Below are positions 41,076 through 52,912 of a stretch of 64,000 nt of DNA, piece after piece (positions within the stretch are counted from its first letter, which is position 1; each line of letters begins with the position of its first letter). The translations under genes and the position numbers were made by a program. The notes beneath the pieces are model-generated. The model did no database searches and was not told the origin of the DNA. It saw only the letters and a program-made list of their open reading frames with translations. The DNA comes from Choristoneura fumiferana (taxonomy: Eukaryota > Arthropoda > Insecta > Lepidoptera > Tortricidae), in assembly GCF_025370935.1 (NCBI RefSeq), contig NC_133485.1, positions 1,239,257 to 1,303,256 of the forward strand. Direction: 5' to 3'.

Positions 41076-41344
41076 CGAATACACCAAAGCAAATCGTTCG
41101 CCGACGGCTGGTAGTAAAATTCTTAACGGAGAAGAAAAGCGTAATGGGGCTTAATTAAAACCGTTTCCGGCCGTATTACCGGGTATCCCACTTGATTAAC
41201 TTGGCGTTTCGAACTGGATCATAAAAAACTCGACGAAATGACGAACGCACCTCAGGGGGATAAGACCGAGTGCACACTGGGTTGGGTCCAATATAAAAAG
41301 CAAAAAAAGAGGCTATAGTTAAATTAATGACTAATTGAAGCACT

Positions 41345-41400
41345 AGTAAACAAAACTGGCTAAGTGTAAGCTGGACTCACGCACTGAGGGTTTCGTACAA
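41345..41400 (+). repeat. Degenerate head of the GGCCAAGTGCGAGTCGG family
   Basis: ACTGGCTAAGTGTAAGCTGG followed by GCACTGAGGGTTTCGTAC is a mutated copy of the family head. 41,076-41,344 and 41,401-41,623 show nothing else I recognise. Confidence 0.5.
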
Positions 41401-41623
41401 ATTTATATCTACAAATTAGATTAGATTAGATTTATTAACTTATTAACTTTTGAAAAAATACATTATAAAACATGTGAGTTAATTAAAAGAAATTCACAAA
41501 AGGATCGTCAAAATGTATACGATAAATAAATCATATAACAGTAAATCGTCAGCCAAAAATAAACCAAAAAATAAGCCATATAAATAAACCCCGATTCGCA
41601 CTGGACGCGCGTGGAAAATACAG

Positions 41624-41697
41624 TAACCCTCTCATTGTGAAAGGAGGCCTGTGTCCAGCAGTGGGACGTACATAAACTGGGATAATGATGATGATGA
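41624..41697 (+). mobile_element. SINE/RTE 3' end with GATGATGATGA tail
   Basis: AACCCTCTCATTGTGAAAGG, GTGTCCAGCAGTGGGACGTA and GGGATAATGATGATGATGAA match, in the forward strand, the 3' end of the tRNA-derived SINE. Confidence 0.7.
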
Positions 41698-41765
41698 AAG
41701 TATGTAATAAAAAAGGTTGCAAAACAAAATAAAAGAAAGAAAAAAAAATATTCGTGCCAATTACA

Positions 41766-42110
41766 AAAAACCGGCCAAGAGCGTGTCGGACACGCCCGAA
41801 ATACGGTTCTGTAGCTGTTACGAAAAAATTAAGTAATATTTTTCTAAGGATTTCTTATTTTGTACGAAATATTCCAAGTTTAGGTATATTTTATACCTTA
41901 GGCTGCTATTTACTCTTAAACTACTAATACTTCTCCAGAAAACTTAACCGTTATAGTTTTCCTTGTAAATTTGATATAGGTACTTACTACCTCTATCGTA
42001 TCTTGAATTTTTTAAAAATTTTCCGCCCACCGGTTTAGATATTAGAGGCGGGGGGGACGCTCGATTTTAATGAAAATTTGCACTTTCAAGTTGAATATTT
42101 TGCAAACAAA
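41766..42110 (+). repeat. GGCCAAGAGCGTGTCGG repeat, family variant
   Basis: AACCGGCCAAGAGCGTGTCG, then ACACGCCC..ATACGGTTCTGTAGC and ATTTTTCTAAGGATTTC. The variant also appears in pieces at 58,930-59,010. Confidence 0.55.
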
Positions 42111-42384
42111 TCACTGAATCAAAAAATCGTTTGTGCAATCCCGTAATGTTTTTAAAAGACCTATCCACACTACAAGGTTGGATGAGAAAAAAAAATCACC
42201 CCCACTTTACGTGAATACGAGTACTCCAAAAAAAATTATTTTAATTTTAATTGTACTATTTTGTCGGCATAGTTTACATATATATTCGTGCAAAATTATA
42301 CGCAATAAAAAGGCCCGTGGGTTTTATTCAAGGGGTTGCAACCAATTTAGCCTGCATGTTACGACACACAAGTGTGATGAAAAT

Positions 42385-42500
42385 TAATAAACATACGCAT
42401 ACACAACAAAACTTTTGCATTTCAATATTAGTAGCTGTTGCCCGCGAGCCCGTCTGCGTAGAATTTTATTGTCGCTATCCCGTGGGAGTTATGCGATTTT
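42385..42500 (+). repeat. CCCGCGG family: end of one copy joined to the start of another
   Basis: TTTTGCATTTCAATATTAGT (end) is followed directly by AGCTGTTGCCCGCGAGCCCG (start) and CTATCCCGTGGGAGTTATGC. Confidence 0.5.
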
Positions 42501-42894
42501 CCCAAGATCTCAAACTATCTAAATACAACAATTCATCTAAAAAGGTTCAGCAATTCAAGCGTACAGGGGTAACTGCCTTTCGCATAATTATTGTTTCCCA
42601 AATGTTGCATTTGGCAATTGTTTCATTTCCCAACTATCAAACTTCTCCGAAACCAAAAACTATTCTCAGTGTATTTTCTTAAGGTTTTATAGAACACAGT
42701 AGGTTAGGTTAGTTTTGTTTTATGAAAGTTCCGAAAATAATGTGGCTTCAGAGAAAATCATGATTTGACACATTTGGGAAAAAAATATGGCGCGAAACGG
42801 CCCGAACCGTAACAGACAAATCGACAGAGTTATTTTTGCATTTGTTATATTAGTAAAGAATTATAAAACTTTATAATTTTTTCAATAAGCAGCT
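42501..42894. other. Mostly unrecognised
   Basis: Includes TTTTTGCATTTGTTATATTAGTA at about 42,835, another weak end of the CCCGCGG family. Nothing else can be named. Confidence 0.45.
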
Positions 42895-43140
42895 CGCCCG
42901 TTCCACAGGTGACCTTAATGGCTGGCTCTTGCCTCGGTCAACGTATTGGCATTGCCATACAACGAGAAAACGCAGCCAGCCTTATGGGCACCCTGCCCAA
43001 TAGCAGCGACCACCCCAGGGTGATATTTGTAAATATAGGTTTTTAGGATTAGAGTAAGTTAGTTTTAGTTTTATTTTTATTTATTTTTGTTAATTATTGT
43101 ATATATTGCGTGTTATTTATTAAATAAAATCAGTAATAAA
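42895..43140 (+). mobile_element. Retroelement 3' end, QRIGI peptide, third locus
   Basis: A frame reads CLGQRIGIAIQRENAASLMG followed by TL, then an AT-rich 3' region ending TTATTAAATAAAATC. It parallels 12,345-12,480. Confidence 0.55.
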
Positions 43141-43831
43141 CAAGGATTTTGAACTTTCGTGATTTTTATACATGAATGTAAACTATGATATTTACAATAA
43201 TATTCATAAAAAAATCTTCGCTAGTAAAACAGATCTCCTATACCCATACTTAAGTAATAAAAATGTCTTGCATTAAATAGTTAAGTATTATCATAGACGG
43301 TAGCCATTGTCAAGAAGACCCCACTTCGATCGCACATAAAACGTTATTTATTACTATTATAACAATTAAACTAATCAACATAATGCTCTGAAGATTAGCC
43401 GGAAATGGTTTTTTAACGAAAAACCATAAAATGATCGTGTGGAATATTAACAATGACTTTAACGAATCGAAAATAAACACTACCGGATGTAAATTGATAA
43501 TCGCTGAGGTATTATCTATAATGCTTCTTTTTAATAGTTGACTGGTTTTTAGAGACCACACTAGGATTAAAGTTAAGTATCACTTAAAACAAATTAATTA
43601 TGAAGCACATTGCTTAAGACTCACATTTATTTATACACAACATTTTTTTCTCAACCAAACCCTTTACGCAATAATAGCTAAAGTTTCTTATTTTAACGCC
43701 GCGCTCAAATATGAGTGAAAAAATCAACAAAATACTGGAAGACCTGGATAATTTAGGACAGGAAGCATCAAATGCACATATTAATTTGAGAAAACCCATA
43801 ATTTTAATGAACTCTTTATTTTATCCTATTA
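43141..43831. other. No recognisable feature
   Basis: AT-rich; two minus-strand frames under 85 residues have no known domain. Confidence 0.5.
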
Positions 43832-44210
43832 TAATGTTATAAATGCGAAAGATTTTGAGCATGTCTGTGTACATGTGTGTACATTTGTTACTCCTTCAGG
43901 CTAAAATCGCTGGATGGTTTTAGATGATATTTGACATATTTGACATATAGCTGGACCTCTGGCTCTGGAACAACAGATAGGTTACTTTCTATCCCAATAT
44001 TCCCGCGGGATTGGAATAAAATCCCAAACTTTCAACCTCTAGGATTACAGACATGAAACTTGGCGCGGATATTTTGTGTACAACGTTAATGAAATCCACG
44101 ATGTAAATTTTGGGGATTTGCATGGGACTTTAATAAAATGGCAGAATTTTAATGCAGCTGTCGAATCTAATGGTATACCTGTGCGAAGCCGGTATACATT
44201 AGTAAAATAG
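43832..44210 (-). repeat. CCCGCGG...TATTAG family, minus-strand copy
   Basis: Opens TATAATGTTATAAATGCGAAA (complement of the family end), passes GCTAAAATCGCTGGATGG and ATTCCCGCGGGATT, and ends near CCTGTGCGAAGCCGGTATAC (complement of the family start). Confidence 0.6.
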
Positions 44211-45187
44211 TATATAAACTTTTAAAAGTAAACTTCCTGTAAAGAAAAAAAACGTATTTCTTTTTGCCATTGTGTAGGTCTCTTTACGTAATAATAGCGG
44301 CGGTGTCAAAACAATTTCTCGGCGACATTTTACGATCATTTTAAATTAAGAACGCCTGACAACACGAAAAAAGTTAGCCGTTTTCTGTAAAAAAAATATT
44401 AGAAATTTTCAGCCAGTATTATCAGCAGTACAAAATTAACTTCGTGAATTCGTAACATGGTTTCTTTGGCCAGTTTGCCTTTGGAATACATACTTGTTTA
44501 TAAGTTTCGAAATTGAGGCGTCGTTTAAATTTTTCCTCTTCAAACCGAATTTATATTTTAGCGTTTTTTCGAGAGACTTCGTTAGTGAAGAGTTTATTTT
44601 ATGTAATGATGATGGACAGATTTCTGGTATAGCTTTGTTTTGATGAAAGTTCTTTCTGGATAAAGTTGTTACAAAGCTTTACGTAAGCTGAATTGTTAAT
44701 TCAGCATTAATTCTAAAAAACTCTTTTAGACTTAACTACGATAAATGAAAACTTAATGTTATCCTGAAACCGGGCCCGGTATGGACATAATTAGAATAAT
44801 CAGTGCAGAAAGTATTTTATTTGTTACAGTTTTGCCTAAGTTACAAAATACAACAAACATAAATACAATTTCTAACTCTCTTAATTCAGTTTTCAGTCTT
44901 CAGGCATAAAAATTATCCTAGTGAGTGAACAACCACTGTCCTTCCTTGATGTGAATCAAAACAACGGTTGCTCGGGGAACTACTACAAAAGTGTTTCAAT
45001 TTGACACCTTATATTTATAGTGGCTAGGAAAAATCTCGCCAGCGCGATTCAGGATGATTTCATTTTCCGCACAGCGACATCTATCGGCATATAAACTAAA
45101 TACAGTAACATATTACTGCTATACAGAGAGATATTTCTATTATTACTTCTTCCTAACAACGATCATACTAATCAAAATTCAACTATG
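44211..45187. other. No recognisable feature
   Basis: No coherent ORF or familiar repeat seen. Confidence 0.5.
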
Positions 45188-45362
45188 GCATAGACCTTTA
45201 GTTTCTTCAGTTGGAAGCGGCCTGCATCCACCGTGAACGCGGCTTTAATACGTCTATCTCGTTGGTTGACGTCCTACGCTGCGCTTGCTGATCCGGGGTC
45301 TCCAACCGAGGAATTTTCGCCCCCAACAGCCATCTGTTCTCCGTGCTACTCGTATAATATGG
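45188..45362 (-). pseudogene. RTE-type LINE, C-terminal fragment
   Basis: Plus-strand text GCGGCCTGCATCCACCGTGA, CCTACGCTGCGCTTGCTGAT and CCAACAGCCATCTGTTCTCC is the complement of the 17,420-17,680 block, with several indels that break the frame. Confidence 0.65.
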
Positions 45363-45984
45363 TCTACAGTGTAGACATTACCATTGCCATTGCCAGCTAA
45401 TGAGGGCTATAGTTTTTATCGTACTAGATGGCGCCACTGTTGCGTGAGGTTTTAAGTGTGGCTTTCAGTCTGTTATTACGGGCGTGAAAACAAACTAGAT
45501 TAAAATCATATTTAATACATCTTAAAACCGTACCATAAAAATATCGAGCAACCACAGTCTTGCGTAGTCCCGATTTATTCGGAAAAAAGGGAGGACAAAA
45601 GTTTCCGAAAGACTAAACTGTCTCAAAACACAGACATTCATTGCCCCTTATCGCATAAATGCCATAATTAATTTCAGGTACTTAATGCAAAATATTCACA
45701 AAATTATTCTAATTATAAATAAACCCGCGTTGCTCACCCAAAAACTATGAGATTTGACATTTCGGAGACCTCACGCTACACTAGCGCCTCTAGCGGCGAA
45801 TTCATACGCGATAGCCTTCATTCACTTGTTTATGTTGTCGGTGACCCTCGTCTACGTATTTCCTCATTTCTGATTCGATCCCGTTTTAATTTTGATGAAA
45901 TTATATATAAGCTGTTTTCCGAAACCGGTTAATGCATGAGATGTTTACCGAAACGGGTCCATATTGGTTCGCATACTTGTTGAA
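45363..45984. other. No recognisable feature
   Basis: GATGGCGCCACTGTTGC and CACTAGCGCCTCTAGCGGC resemble short pieces of common repeats, but there is not enough to name. Confidence 0.45.
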
Positions 45985-46155
45985 AGTCCGAATGTTATGT
46001 TTGTCAGAATGATCGTTTGTCATAACTATTTTTTTAATTATTAAACAAACCTAACCTATAGTTTTCTATAGGATGACTATTTAAAACTTTCAGAAAAATG
46101 TAAGGTTTCAGTGGGAAAAAATTATGACAAACGATGATTCGGACAAACATTACAG
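45985..46155. mobile_element. MITE with ATGATCGTTTGTCATAA arms
   Basis: GTTTGTCAGAATGATCGTTT and, inverted, GTTTGTCCGAATCATCGTTT lie at the ends, with an AT-rich loop that includes AACCTAACCTATAG. Non-coding. Confidence 0.6.
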
Positions 46156-47334
46156 TATAACTAGTAAAAGGTATGCGAACTTTGACGCTCCCTACCGATA
46201 CTCATAACTAAATATCTCTCTCACTCGCCAGCAAGATGACACTATCACGCCACCCGGCTCCGTCGCGCTCCGCCGGCCGAACCAATGCCGACCAACGACC
46301 CGCGGTTTGCGAGTTCGGCGACAGAACTAATTAAGGACCGCATTAAAATAGAAAAAATGGTAACAAACACACAAAAACATACAAAAATGATATATTTGCT
46401 TGCGTTGAGTTCGTGACCTAAGGTCACGAGGTCGAGGTTGAGCAAATTAATTGTTTATTTCATAAATATGGATCTCCGCAAAGTAACGACTGATTATAAA
46501 ACATGCAATGTTTTAATAATTAACATACTAAAAACCTCAGATAACCCGGAAATGTTTTTTATTTTAAGTTATTTCTTCGTTTTTATATTTTAAAACATTA
46601 AAAACACAAGATATTCATCAACAAGTTTCAGTTTCATTTTATTTATTCAAAAACAATTTACACTGTGTAAAAACGAAAATATTACAGTTAAATAAATATT
46701 TCAGAAGTACCTAAGCATTTGGCCGCTTTTCATAAAAGGCTTAGTTCAATGAACCTATGCAATACTAGCTCTCCTTATGCGACGAAATCTAATCACATTA
46801 CTTAGCATTCAGGACATAATATTACGTAAATTTTGGGCTTAACAAAAAAATGCAAGTCACTACGCTGCGTTCTATTCTACATGCCGACAGATTAAAGCAA
46901 TAACGAAATTGCAGATGAGGAAAATATTAAATGCTAGGTCAAGGTGGGTCAACGAACTTTAGATTATATTACGAGGAAAATATACGGTGAATCACTTATT
47001 ATAGGTATGGTTCGATCGGTTACAGTTGTTGTGGTGCCCATCGACGATAACAATTTGCATTGTCAGTTAGATTGTTGGTTAAATAAATAATTTAACGGAC
47101 TAAGGGCTTATTTATTGATAATCATGTGACAGCTGGTATATCTTCTTCAGGTGATCTTTCTCTCTTTCTTTTCTAGGTATATCTGTGGTGCCATTTCTGA
47201 ATATTTTATCCGAATAAATACGAGACGAGACGGTACCACATTAATTTCTCACATATAATTTGTTAATGAATACTGAAACAGGGTTTTTGTATTTCGAATT
47301 TATCCTATTTTGGATAAACAGGGATGAATGTTAC
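46156..47334. other. No recognisable feature
   Basis: A GC-rich patch at about 46,240-46,320 (CGCGCTCCGCCGGCCG) stands out from AT-rich surroundings but has no donor or ORF I can support. Confidence 0.45.
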
Positions 47335-47592
47335 TGTATTACTCAGCGGCACAAAATTTGGCCCACTCTCCATACAAAATTATCTATTACTGCATACATT
47401 TGATGGCCAGATTTTTTGCCGTTCAGAATATCTGCCTCAGCAAAGCGTGCAAATATATCTGACACGCCATACCGGCCCTAAAAACAGAGTCGTATCAGAT
47501 ATTTATGCAAGCTTCAGATATTGGTACTGGTGACACGAAAAACAGGGTCGGTATTTTCATGGCGGTAAATTCCGGCCCGGTCAAGTGTGATT
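47335..47592. mobile_element. Composite of two MITE-like families
   Basis: 47,430-47,530 carries the CAGATAT family (GCGTGCAAATATATCTGACA, AAGCTTCAGATATT). 47,531-47,592 is a degraded relative of the 55,444 element (GACACGAAAAACAGGGTCGG, TCCGGCCCGGTCAAGTGTGA). 47,593-47,944 is unremarkable. Confidence 0.5.
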
Positions 47593-47945
47593 CTTTTAAT
47601 TGAACCCAATAAGCTTATTTACCATGAAATCGTACATAGTTTTCAAAGACCTGGGATTCTTTACTCCACATTTCCAGTCCTTGCATACCGCCATATAGTG
47701 TAAAAGTCTATCCTGTATGTCTTCAGAGAATGGGATAGAGTTAAAATATTACCGTGGATCCAGAGTCCCGCGCGAATAAATGCTCTAATACATTTGGAAA
47801 ACAACGGTTCAATTTTCTCCCTGCTTCCGATGTTCCAAAGCACTAGGGTTGACAAAACCAAGTTACATTACAAAAGATGGCGGAACAAATATATTGGTTA
47901 CAATACGAGTAATTACTACCTACAAGTTCTGTTTTTAATGACTGC

Positions 47946-48065
47946 AATACAATACAATGACTCTTTATTGTACACCAGAAATAGTAAGCGATACAGAAAA
48001 CAGGTACACAGAGAAAATTACAAGGTAAGCAATAGACGGCCTTATCGCTTAGGAGAGATTTGTAT
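47946..48065 (-). mobile_element. LINE 3' end with (ATTGT)n tail
   Basis: CAATACAATACAATGACTCTTTATTGTACACC, then AATAGACGGCCTTATCGCTT, is the complement of the LINE 3' end nested at 22,481-22,615. Confidence 0.65.
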
Positions 48066-48074
48066 GAAAAATAC

Positions 48075-48245
48075 GAATGTTTGTTCGCGGGTCTTGGGTG
48101 TTTAATATGTATTTAAGTATGTATATCTAAGTATATAATTATATTTTATCCGTTGCTTAGTACCCATAACACAAGCTTTGCTAAGCTTACTTTGGGACTA
48201 GGTCAATTGGTGTGAATTGTCCCGTGATATTTATTTATTTATTTA
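48075..48245 (+). repeat. GGTGTTTAATATGTATTTAA...GGGACTAGGTCAATTG repeat
   Basis: Contains ACAAGCTTTGCTAAGCTTAC and GTGAATTGTCCCGTGATATT, ending in ATTTATTTATTT. A minus-strand relative lies at 57,388-57,570. Probably a LINE 3' UTR. Confidence 0.5.
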
Positions 48246-48451
48246 TCATTATCATCATCATCTACTTTCATTGTCATAAACTAGTTTCAAATCGATGCCA
48301 TTAGCTGTTGAAGAGTACTGTTCCACGGAGATGATGTTAACCAGACCACCAGAATTTCAGTAAGTATTTCACTATAAATTTACCAGATCATTGTTACCGA
48401 ACTTATGTAGTATTCCCAGCTCAATCAAGTACCCGGAAGTGATCAAATCAT

Positions 48452-48600
48452 ACAATACAATACAATACAAATATTCTTTGCACACCAAAAAAACTATATA
48501 TTACACATACATTAGGAATTTCTTTAATTATATAATTAGGACCGTACATAAACTAATCTATAAGTACCTACATGTATTTGGACTTGCATAAACTTTTAAT
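48452..48600 (-). mobile_element. LINE 3' end with (ATTGT)n tail
   Basis: ACAATACAATACAATACAAA followed by TATTCTTTGCACACCA is another complement of a LINE tail; how far it extends upstream is uncertain. Confidence 0.5.
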
Positions 48601-48705
48601 AATAGTCACCTGTAAAAGACATTACTTACTTTCTTAAAGTGATGCATATATTCGAGATCACAAATATTATATGTACGTTAATTTTAAGTTTATTCTTAAG
48701 ATTTA

Positions 48706-48846
48706 GAGGTTGTTTTACCATCCATTGACTAGTGTTAACTGACGGTTAAATGTGATGCCGTCTCTATTTGTTTTGTTCAAATAGACGGAGATGGCATCAC
48801 ATTTAACCGCCAGTTAACACTAATCAATGGATGGTGAAACAGCCCC
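48706..48846. mobile_element. Tourist-like MITE, copy 1
   Basis: 141 bp, almost wholly palindromic: GAGGTTGTTTTACCATCCAT on the left and ATGGATGGTGAAACAGCCCC on the right, with a TTTGTTTTGTTC loop. TTA flanks both sides (48,703-48,705; 48,847-48,849). The GGGGCTGTTTCACC tip and TWA target fit PIF/Harbinger-derived Tourist MITEs. Confidence 0.8.
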
Positions 48847-48849
48847 TTA

Positions 48850-48995
48850 TTATTGTTTAACATCAAAATGTAACAACATCTGTATAGATAGAGCGGGGTC
48901 TTCTGTTACAGGCGTTATGTATGCCTACTAGAAGGTCTCAATGATTGTTTTGTACACCATTTTGTAGTAAACTGAAATAAATTATTATTATTATT
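48850..48995 (+). mobile_element. Retroelement 3' end with (TTA)n tail
   Basis: GAGCGGGGTCTTCTGTTACA ... TTTTGTACACCATTTTGTAG ... ATAAATTATTATTATTATTC looks like a LINE 3' end. From 48,996 a GATAAGACCGCC-type complement follows briefly; the rest up to 49,524 is unremarkable. Confidence 0.4.
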
Positions 48996-49527
48996 CAGGG
49001 TAGACAATAGGCGGTCTTATCGCTCAAAAATATCTCAAACTATTAGGATAGGTATTCAACCCATTGCGAAATTGTCAAAAATTATCCTTAAAATCCGTGA
49101 CAAGATTATCTCTACGTTTTGACTTATTTTGATGCTTTCATTGTTGAAATAATAACTACGGTCAAAAAATGCTTTTTAATTTTTGAAAATATTATATTGT
49201 GTCAAGAGTGACAACCCTATGCCCCGGTCCGGTATTTAACCGGAACACATCCCACTGCACGCGAATGCTACTGCCGGATAGAATTAAACATGCTCTATCG
49301 CAGCAGTATCTATAACGATATCTCTTTCTTTTAGATGTTGTTAGTATTACTATGCATGAGAAGGAAAATATATTTAAATAGAATAAATCTTAAACAGTAA
49401 AGTTTCTGGATATAAACAATATGAAAATAAAAAGAGTAAAAACATTTAAAAAATAAAACACGTTTAAATAAGAGTTAAAAGGTGAAAGTTGCAACTTTTT
49501 ATGTTACTCAATAAAATATAACATTTA

Positions 49528-49667
49528 GGGGCTGTTTCACCATCCATTGATTAGTGTTAACTGGCGGTTAGGTATAATACCGTCTCTATTTGTTTTGTTC
49601 GAATAGACGGAGACCGCATCACATTTAACCGTCGGCTAATGCTAATCAATGGATGGTGAAACAGCCC
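49528..49667. mobile_element. Tourist-like MITE, copy 2
   Basis: 140 bp, tips GGGGCTGTTTCACCATCCAT and ATGGATGGTGAAACAGCCC, flanked by TTA on both sides (49,525-49,527; 49,668-49,670). Confidence 0.85.
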
Positions 49668-49733
49668 TTAATCTGTTTAATTCAATAAACGACAATATTT
49701 TTCTGTTTATGTGCAATTCAGCATTCTGATTTT

Positions 49734-50009
49734 GCAGGTGGAAGGACCTTGTGCAAGGTCCGCCCGGATTGCTACCACCATCTTGCTCGCTAATCCTGCG
49801 TGAAGCAGCTGTGCTTGCACTGTTGTGTTTCGGCGTGGAGAGTAAGGCAGCCGGTGAAATTACAGGCACTTCAGGTATCCCATCTTAGGCATCTAGGTTG
49901 GCAACGCATCTGCAATCCCTCTCGTGTTGCAGTGTCTATGGGCAGTGGCGATCTCTTAGCATCAGGAGACCTACTTGCTCGTTTTCCATCCAGTCGAATA
50001 AAAAAAAAT
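49734..50009 (+). mobile_element. Bm1-like SINE, full length
   Basis: GCAGGTGGAAGGACCTTGTG to CCAGTCGAATAAAAAAAA, with all family landmarks. It is preceded by CTGATTTT. Confidence 0.8.
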
Positions 50010-50118
50010 CTTAGCTAATTTTTTTATTTCCGACAAATTCTCGAACTTGAAAAGTTTCGATGAATGAGTGGCTAAATCGTCATATTTGAAATGTCAGTTA
50101 AATAATTAATTACACTAA

Positions 50119-50256
50119 CCCCTTCACCATCTATTGATTAAATTAATTTGACGGATAACTGTGATGTCGTCCTTTGTTTGTTTTGCTCGAATAGACGGAG
50201 ACGGCATCACATTTAACCTTCAAATAAAATTAATCAATGGCTGGTGTAACAGCCCC
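50119..50256. mobile_element. Tourist-like MITE, copy 3 (diverged)
   Basis: 138 bp flanked by TAA (50,116-50,118; 50,257-50,259). The left tip is worn (CCCCTTCACCATCTATTGAT); the right tip is CTGGTGTAACAGCCCC. Confidence 0.7.
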
Positions 50257-50463
50257 TAAGTGTATTTCATAATGTATGTCGTATGGAAGGCCTAAATGAA
50301 AATAGTTTCCCTTTTATTTTGATTAGCTACACTTTCAATCTAAGCCAGAGATGAGGTCTATCTTAGTCTAAAATCTTAGCACTCTAAATTGGCGACATGT
50401 CTACAGTTTTTTGGATAGGTGTCCATAGGTGCTGCTTACCATCTGGTGACCTACTCGCTAACC

Positions 50464-50567
50464 CCCTGACAAAATACGCTCTACGTGGCTTATGCGATAG
50501 TATAGGGGATAATATACTATCAAAAGAAAAGCCATAATAAGCCACGTATGAGCGTATTTTGTCAGGG
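50464..50567. mobile_element. Short MITE with CCCTGACAAAATACGCTC ends
   Basis: CCCTGACAAAATACGCTC and GAGCGTATTTTGTCAGGG are perfect complements, with ACGTGGCTTAT further in. 104 bp, non-coding. Confidence 0.75.
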
Positions 50568-51365
50568 AGTTCAAAAGCTACACTAACCAGTAACCACCCA
50601 AACTGTCCTAAGCACAAGCTATTCCGAATGCAATGGCAAACAATTGCACAGCGAATTGATAAGCTGTCACGAGCCGAGCATGCTCGTAGTAAATGCTTTC
50701 AATTGTTCAGAGCTTTTCGTTCTTGAAGGAAAATTTCCCATTTTTGCATGTAGAACAAAATTTTCCCGCATTTTCGTTGGGGCTGTCGGTGACGGGATTT
50801 TGTTGGGGTGACTATGATTTAGGGGGATTGGTTAATATTGCACCACGATTGACGTAACTTTAACGAATAGTTCGTTAACGTAAATATATTTCACGTGTAT
50901 AAAAATACATATGTTTTTATTAGATTTTTCTTGATATGTTTTGTTTAAGGCCTTTGTCCAGCAGTTTGTTTGGGCCATGTGTTATAGGCTACATAAAAAA
51001 AATCTCTCACAGGGCATAGTACTATGTTTGTGACATAGACAACAAGACTCATGGCCTGATTTACAACTATCTGGTAGGTGTAGGAGATATCATACCTATC
51101 GTCTCTGTTTATCCGAATAAAAGACGATTTATTAACGGGCTCCTAACAACTTGTTTTCTATTTCTACTAATTATTTTCAACTTATCGAAAATAAATCTAG
51201 CCATTACAAAAGTCCTTACAAAATATTTCACTACCGATAACACGGTGTTACTTAAAAATGCAGGGGCTACTTTGGAAAACAGTTTTTACGCCATCTCCTT
51301 ATTTTTTTAGACCATCTGAGGCAGTGAAATAACGACCTTCATAAATTACCTAACTTTTTACTTCA
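50568..51365. other. No recognisable feature
   Basis: Nothing recognised; AAGGCCTTTGTCCAGCAGTT at about 50,948 is a lone RTE 3'-end phrase. Confidence 0.5.
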
Positions 51366-51560
51366 TTTGCTCAATTGAGATAGAGAGAGAGAGAAACATT
51401 TATTTACACATATTCGATACACATAAAAATACATTAGATGGAGAGAAAAAAATAATAATAATAACATCGAATAGTATAAAGTGGACCCCACTCAGCATAC
51501 TGTTATGGCAAGCCGCAACGCTGTTTTTCAGTGGAACCCATTTAAAAACTAAAACATATA
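51366..51560 (-). mobile_element. Possible LINE 3' end
   Basis: (GA)n GAAACATTTATTTACACATA followed by AAATACATTAGATGG and GTGGACCCCACTCAGCAT resembles the complement of a LINE 3' UTR. 51,561-52,174 is unremarkable. Confidence 0.4.
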
Positions 51561-52174
51561 AAAACATACAACACACTATGACGACACGAACGCCAGCGGA
51601 AGGAAGTTCGCAGCCGGAAATAATGGCAACACTCGATCAGTTTAACCATATTTGCGTTTTAATAACCATTTTAAACATATCAAAGAACCCCCAAAATTTC
51701 CTAAAGTAACCCCAGTTATCTGATATTTCCCTTAGCAGTCTCTTTTCTCTACAAAATCTGGCCACCCCACAATTGCCGACGAATAGTTTCGCGGCTGTCA
51801 GACGGCTTTGAAGGGGATTTATTATTTTTATTATCGTTCACAATGTGCCTCAAACCATCTTACTGACTACCAACATGCGAGAACCCCTCACACACACTCA
51901 CGCCCATACAAAACATAGACCAACTTACACTGGATGTTGGATAGCGGCCAATTTAACTTGACCTACAAGACGTATGACGGTATCAAGGAAGAGAGGTCTC
52001 GTGAATTTGGAGGCTTACGTAGCTTATGGAAGAAAATAAAGGGAATTAGGTATGAAAAGATTATTAAACCTTTTTTGACAATCCGTCTTTTGTGATTCTC
52101 GTTAAATGAAGAGAGCTTGGAGATGGCAGAGGGAAATAAAAATACTGCTTGTTTTGTAAAGGAAGCTGAATAAG

Positions 52175-52440
52175 TTTTTTTTTATTATTCGACTGGATGG
52201 CAAACGAGCAAGTGGGTCTCCTGATGGTAAGAGATCACCACTGCCCATAAACATCTGCAACACCAGGGGTATTGCAGATACGTTGCCAACCTAGAGGCCT
52301 ACGATCGGATACCTCAAGTGCCAGTAATTTCACCGGCTGTCTTACTCTACACGCCGAAACACAACAGTGCAAGCACTGCTGCTTCACGGCAGGATTAGCG
52401 AGCAAGATGGTGGTAGCAACCCGGGCGGACCTTGCACAAA
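52175..52440 (-). mobile_element. Bm1-like SINE, head slightly truncated
   Basis: Oligo-T at 52,175, ATTCGACTGGATGGCAAACG, through GACCTTGCACAAA at the head, where similarity stops. Confidence 0.75.
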
Positions 52441-52512
52441 GTTGCACAAGTTTGCTTGAGAAATCCAAAAACTTGAGTTATTTGACCTGAGATACGTATG
52501 TTATGATCAAAC

Positions 52513-52912
52513 TAGAGTTTTACCCGCGGCTTCGCACGCGTAAATCATGAATTACATTAGATACAGCAATTGAATTGAAATTCCGGGATTTTACCAAATT
52601 CCCGTGGGAATTCCCGAAAATTACCTCGTGATTTTCATTGACGTTTCATTAAAAGCCACTATGTCAAATTTCGTGACTCTTAAGCCCAACGGTTGTTATT
52701 TCGAGATTTTAATCCTATCCCGTAGGAATATCGGAATAAAAGTAGCCTATTTGTTGTTACAGATGTCCAGCTCTGCATACCAAATTTCATCCAAATCCGT
52801 CCAGCCGTTTTAGCGTGAAGGAGTAACAAACACAAACACACACACACACTCACACACACACACACAGACACACAAACATTCGCATTTATAATATACGTAG
52901 GAAGTAGGATAT
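52513..52912 (+). repeat. CCCGCGG...TATTAG family, full-length copy with (CA)n
   Basis: Runs from TTACCCGCGGCTTCGCACGC to CGCATTTATAATATACGTAG. Landmarks in order are TTCCCGTGGGAATTCCCG, CCTATCCCGTAGGAATATCG and GTCCAGCCGTTTTAGCGTGA, then an imperfect CA microsatellite (52,836-52,878). It serves as the reference for the split copies. Confidence 0.75.
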
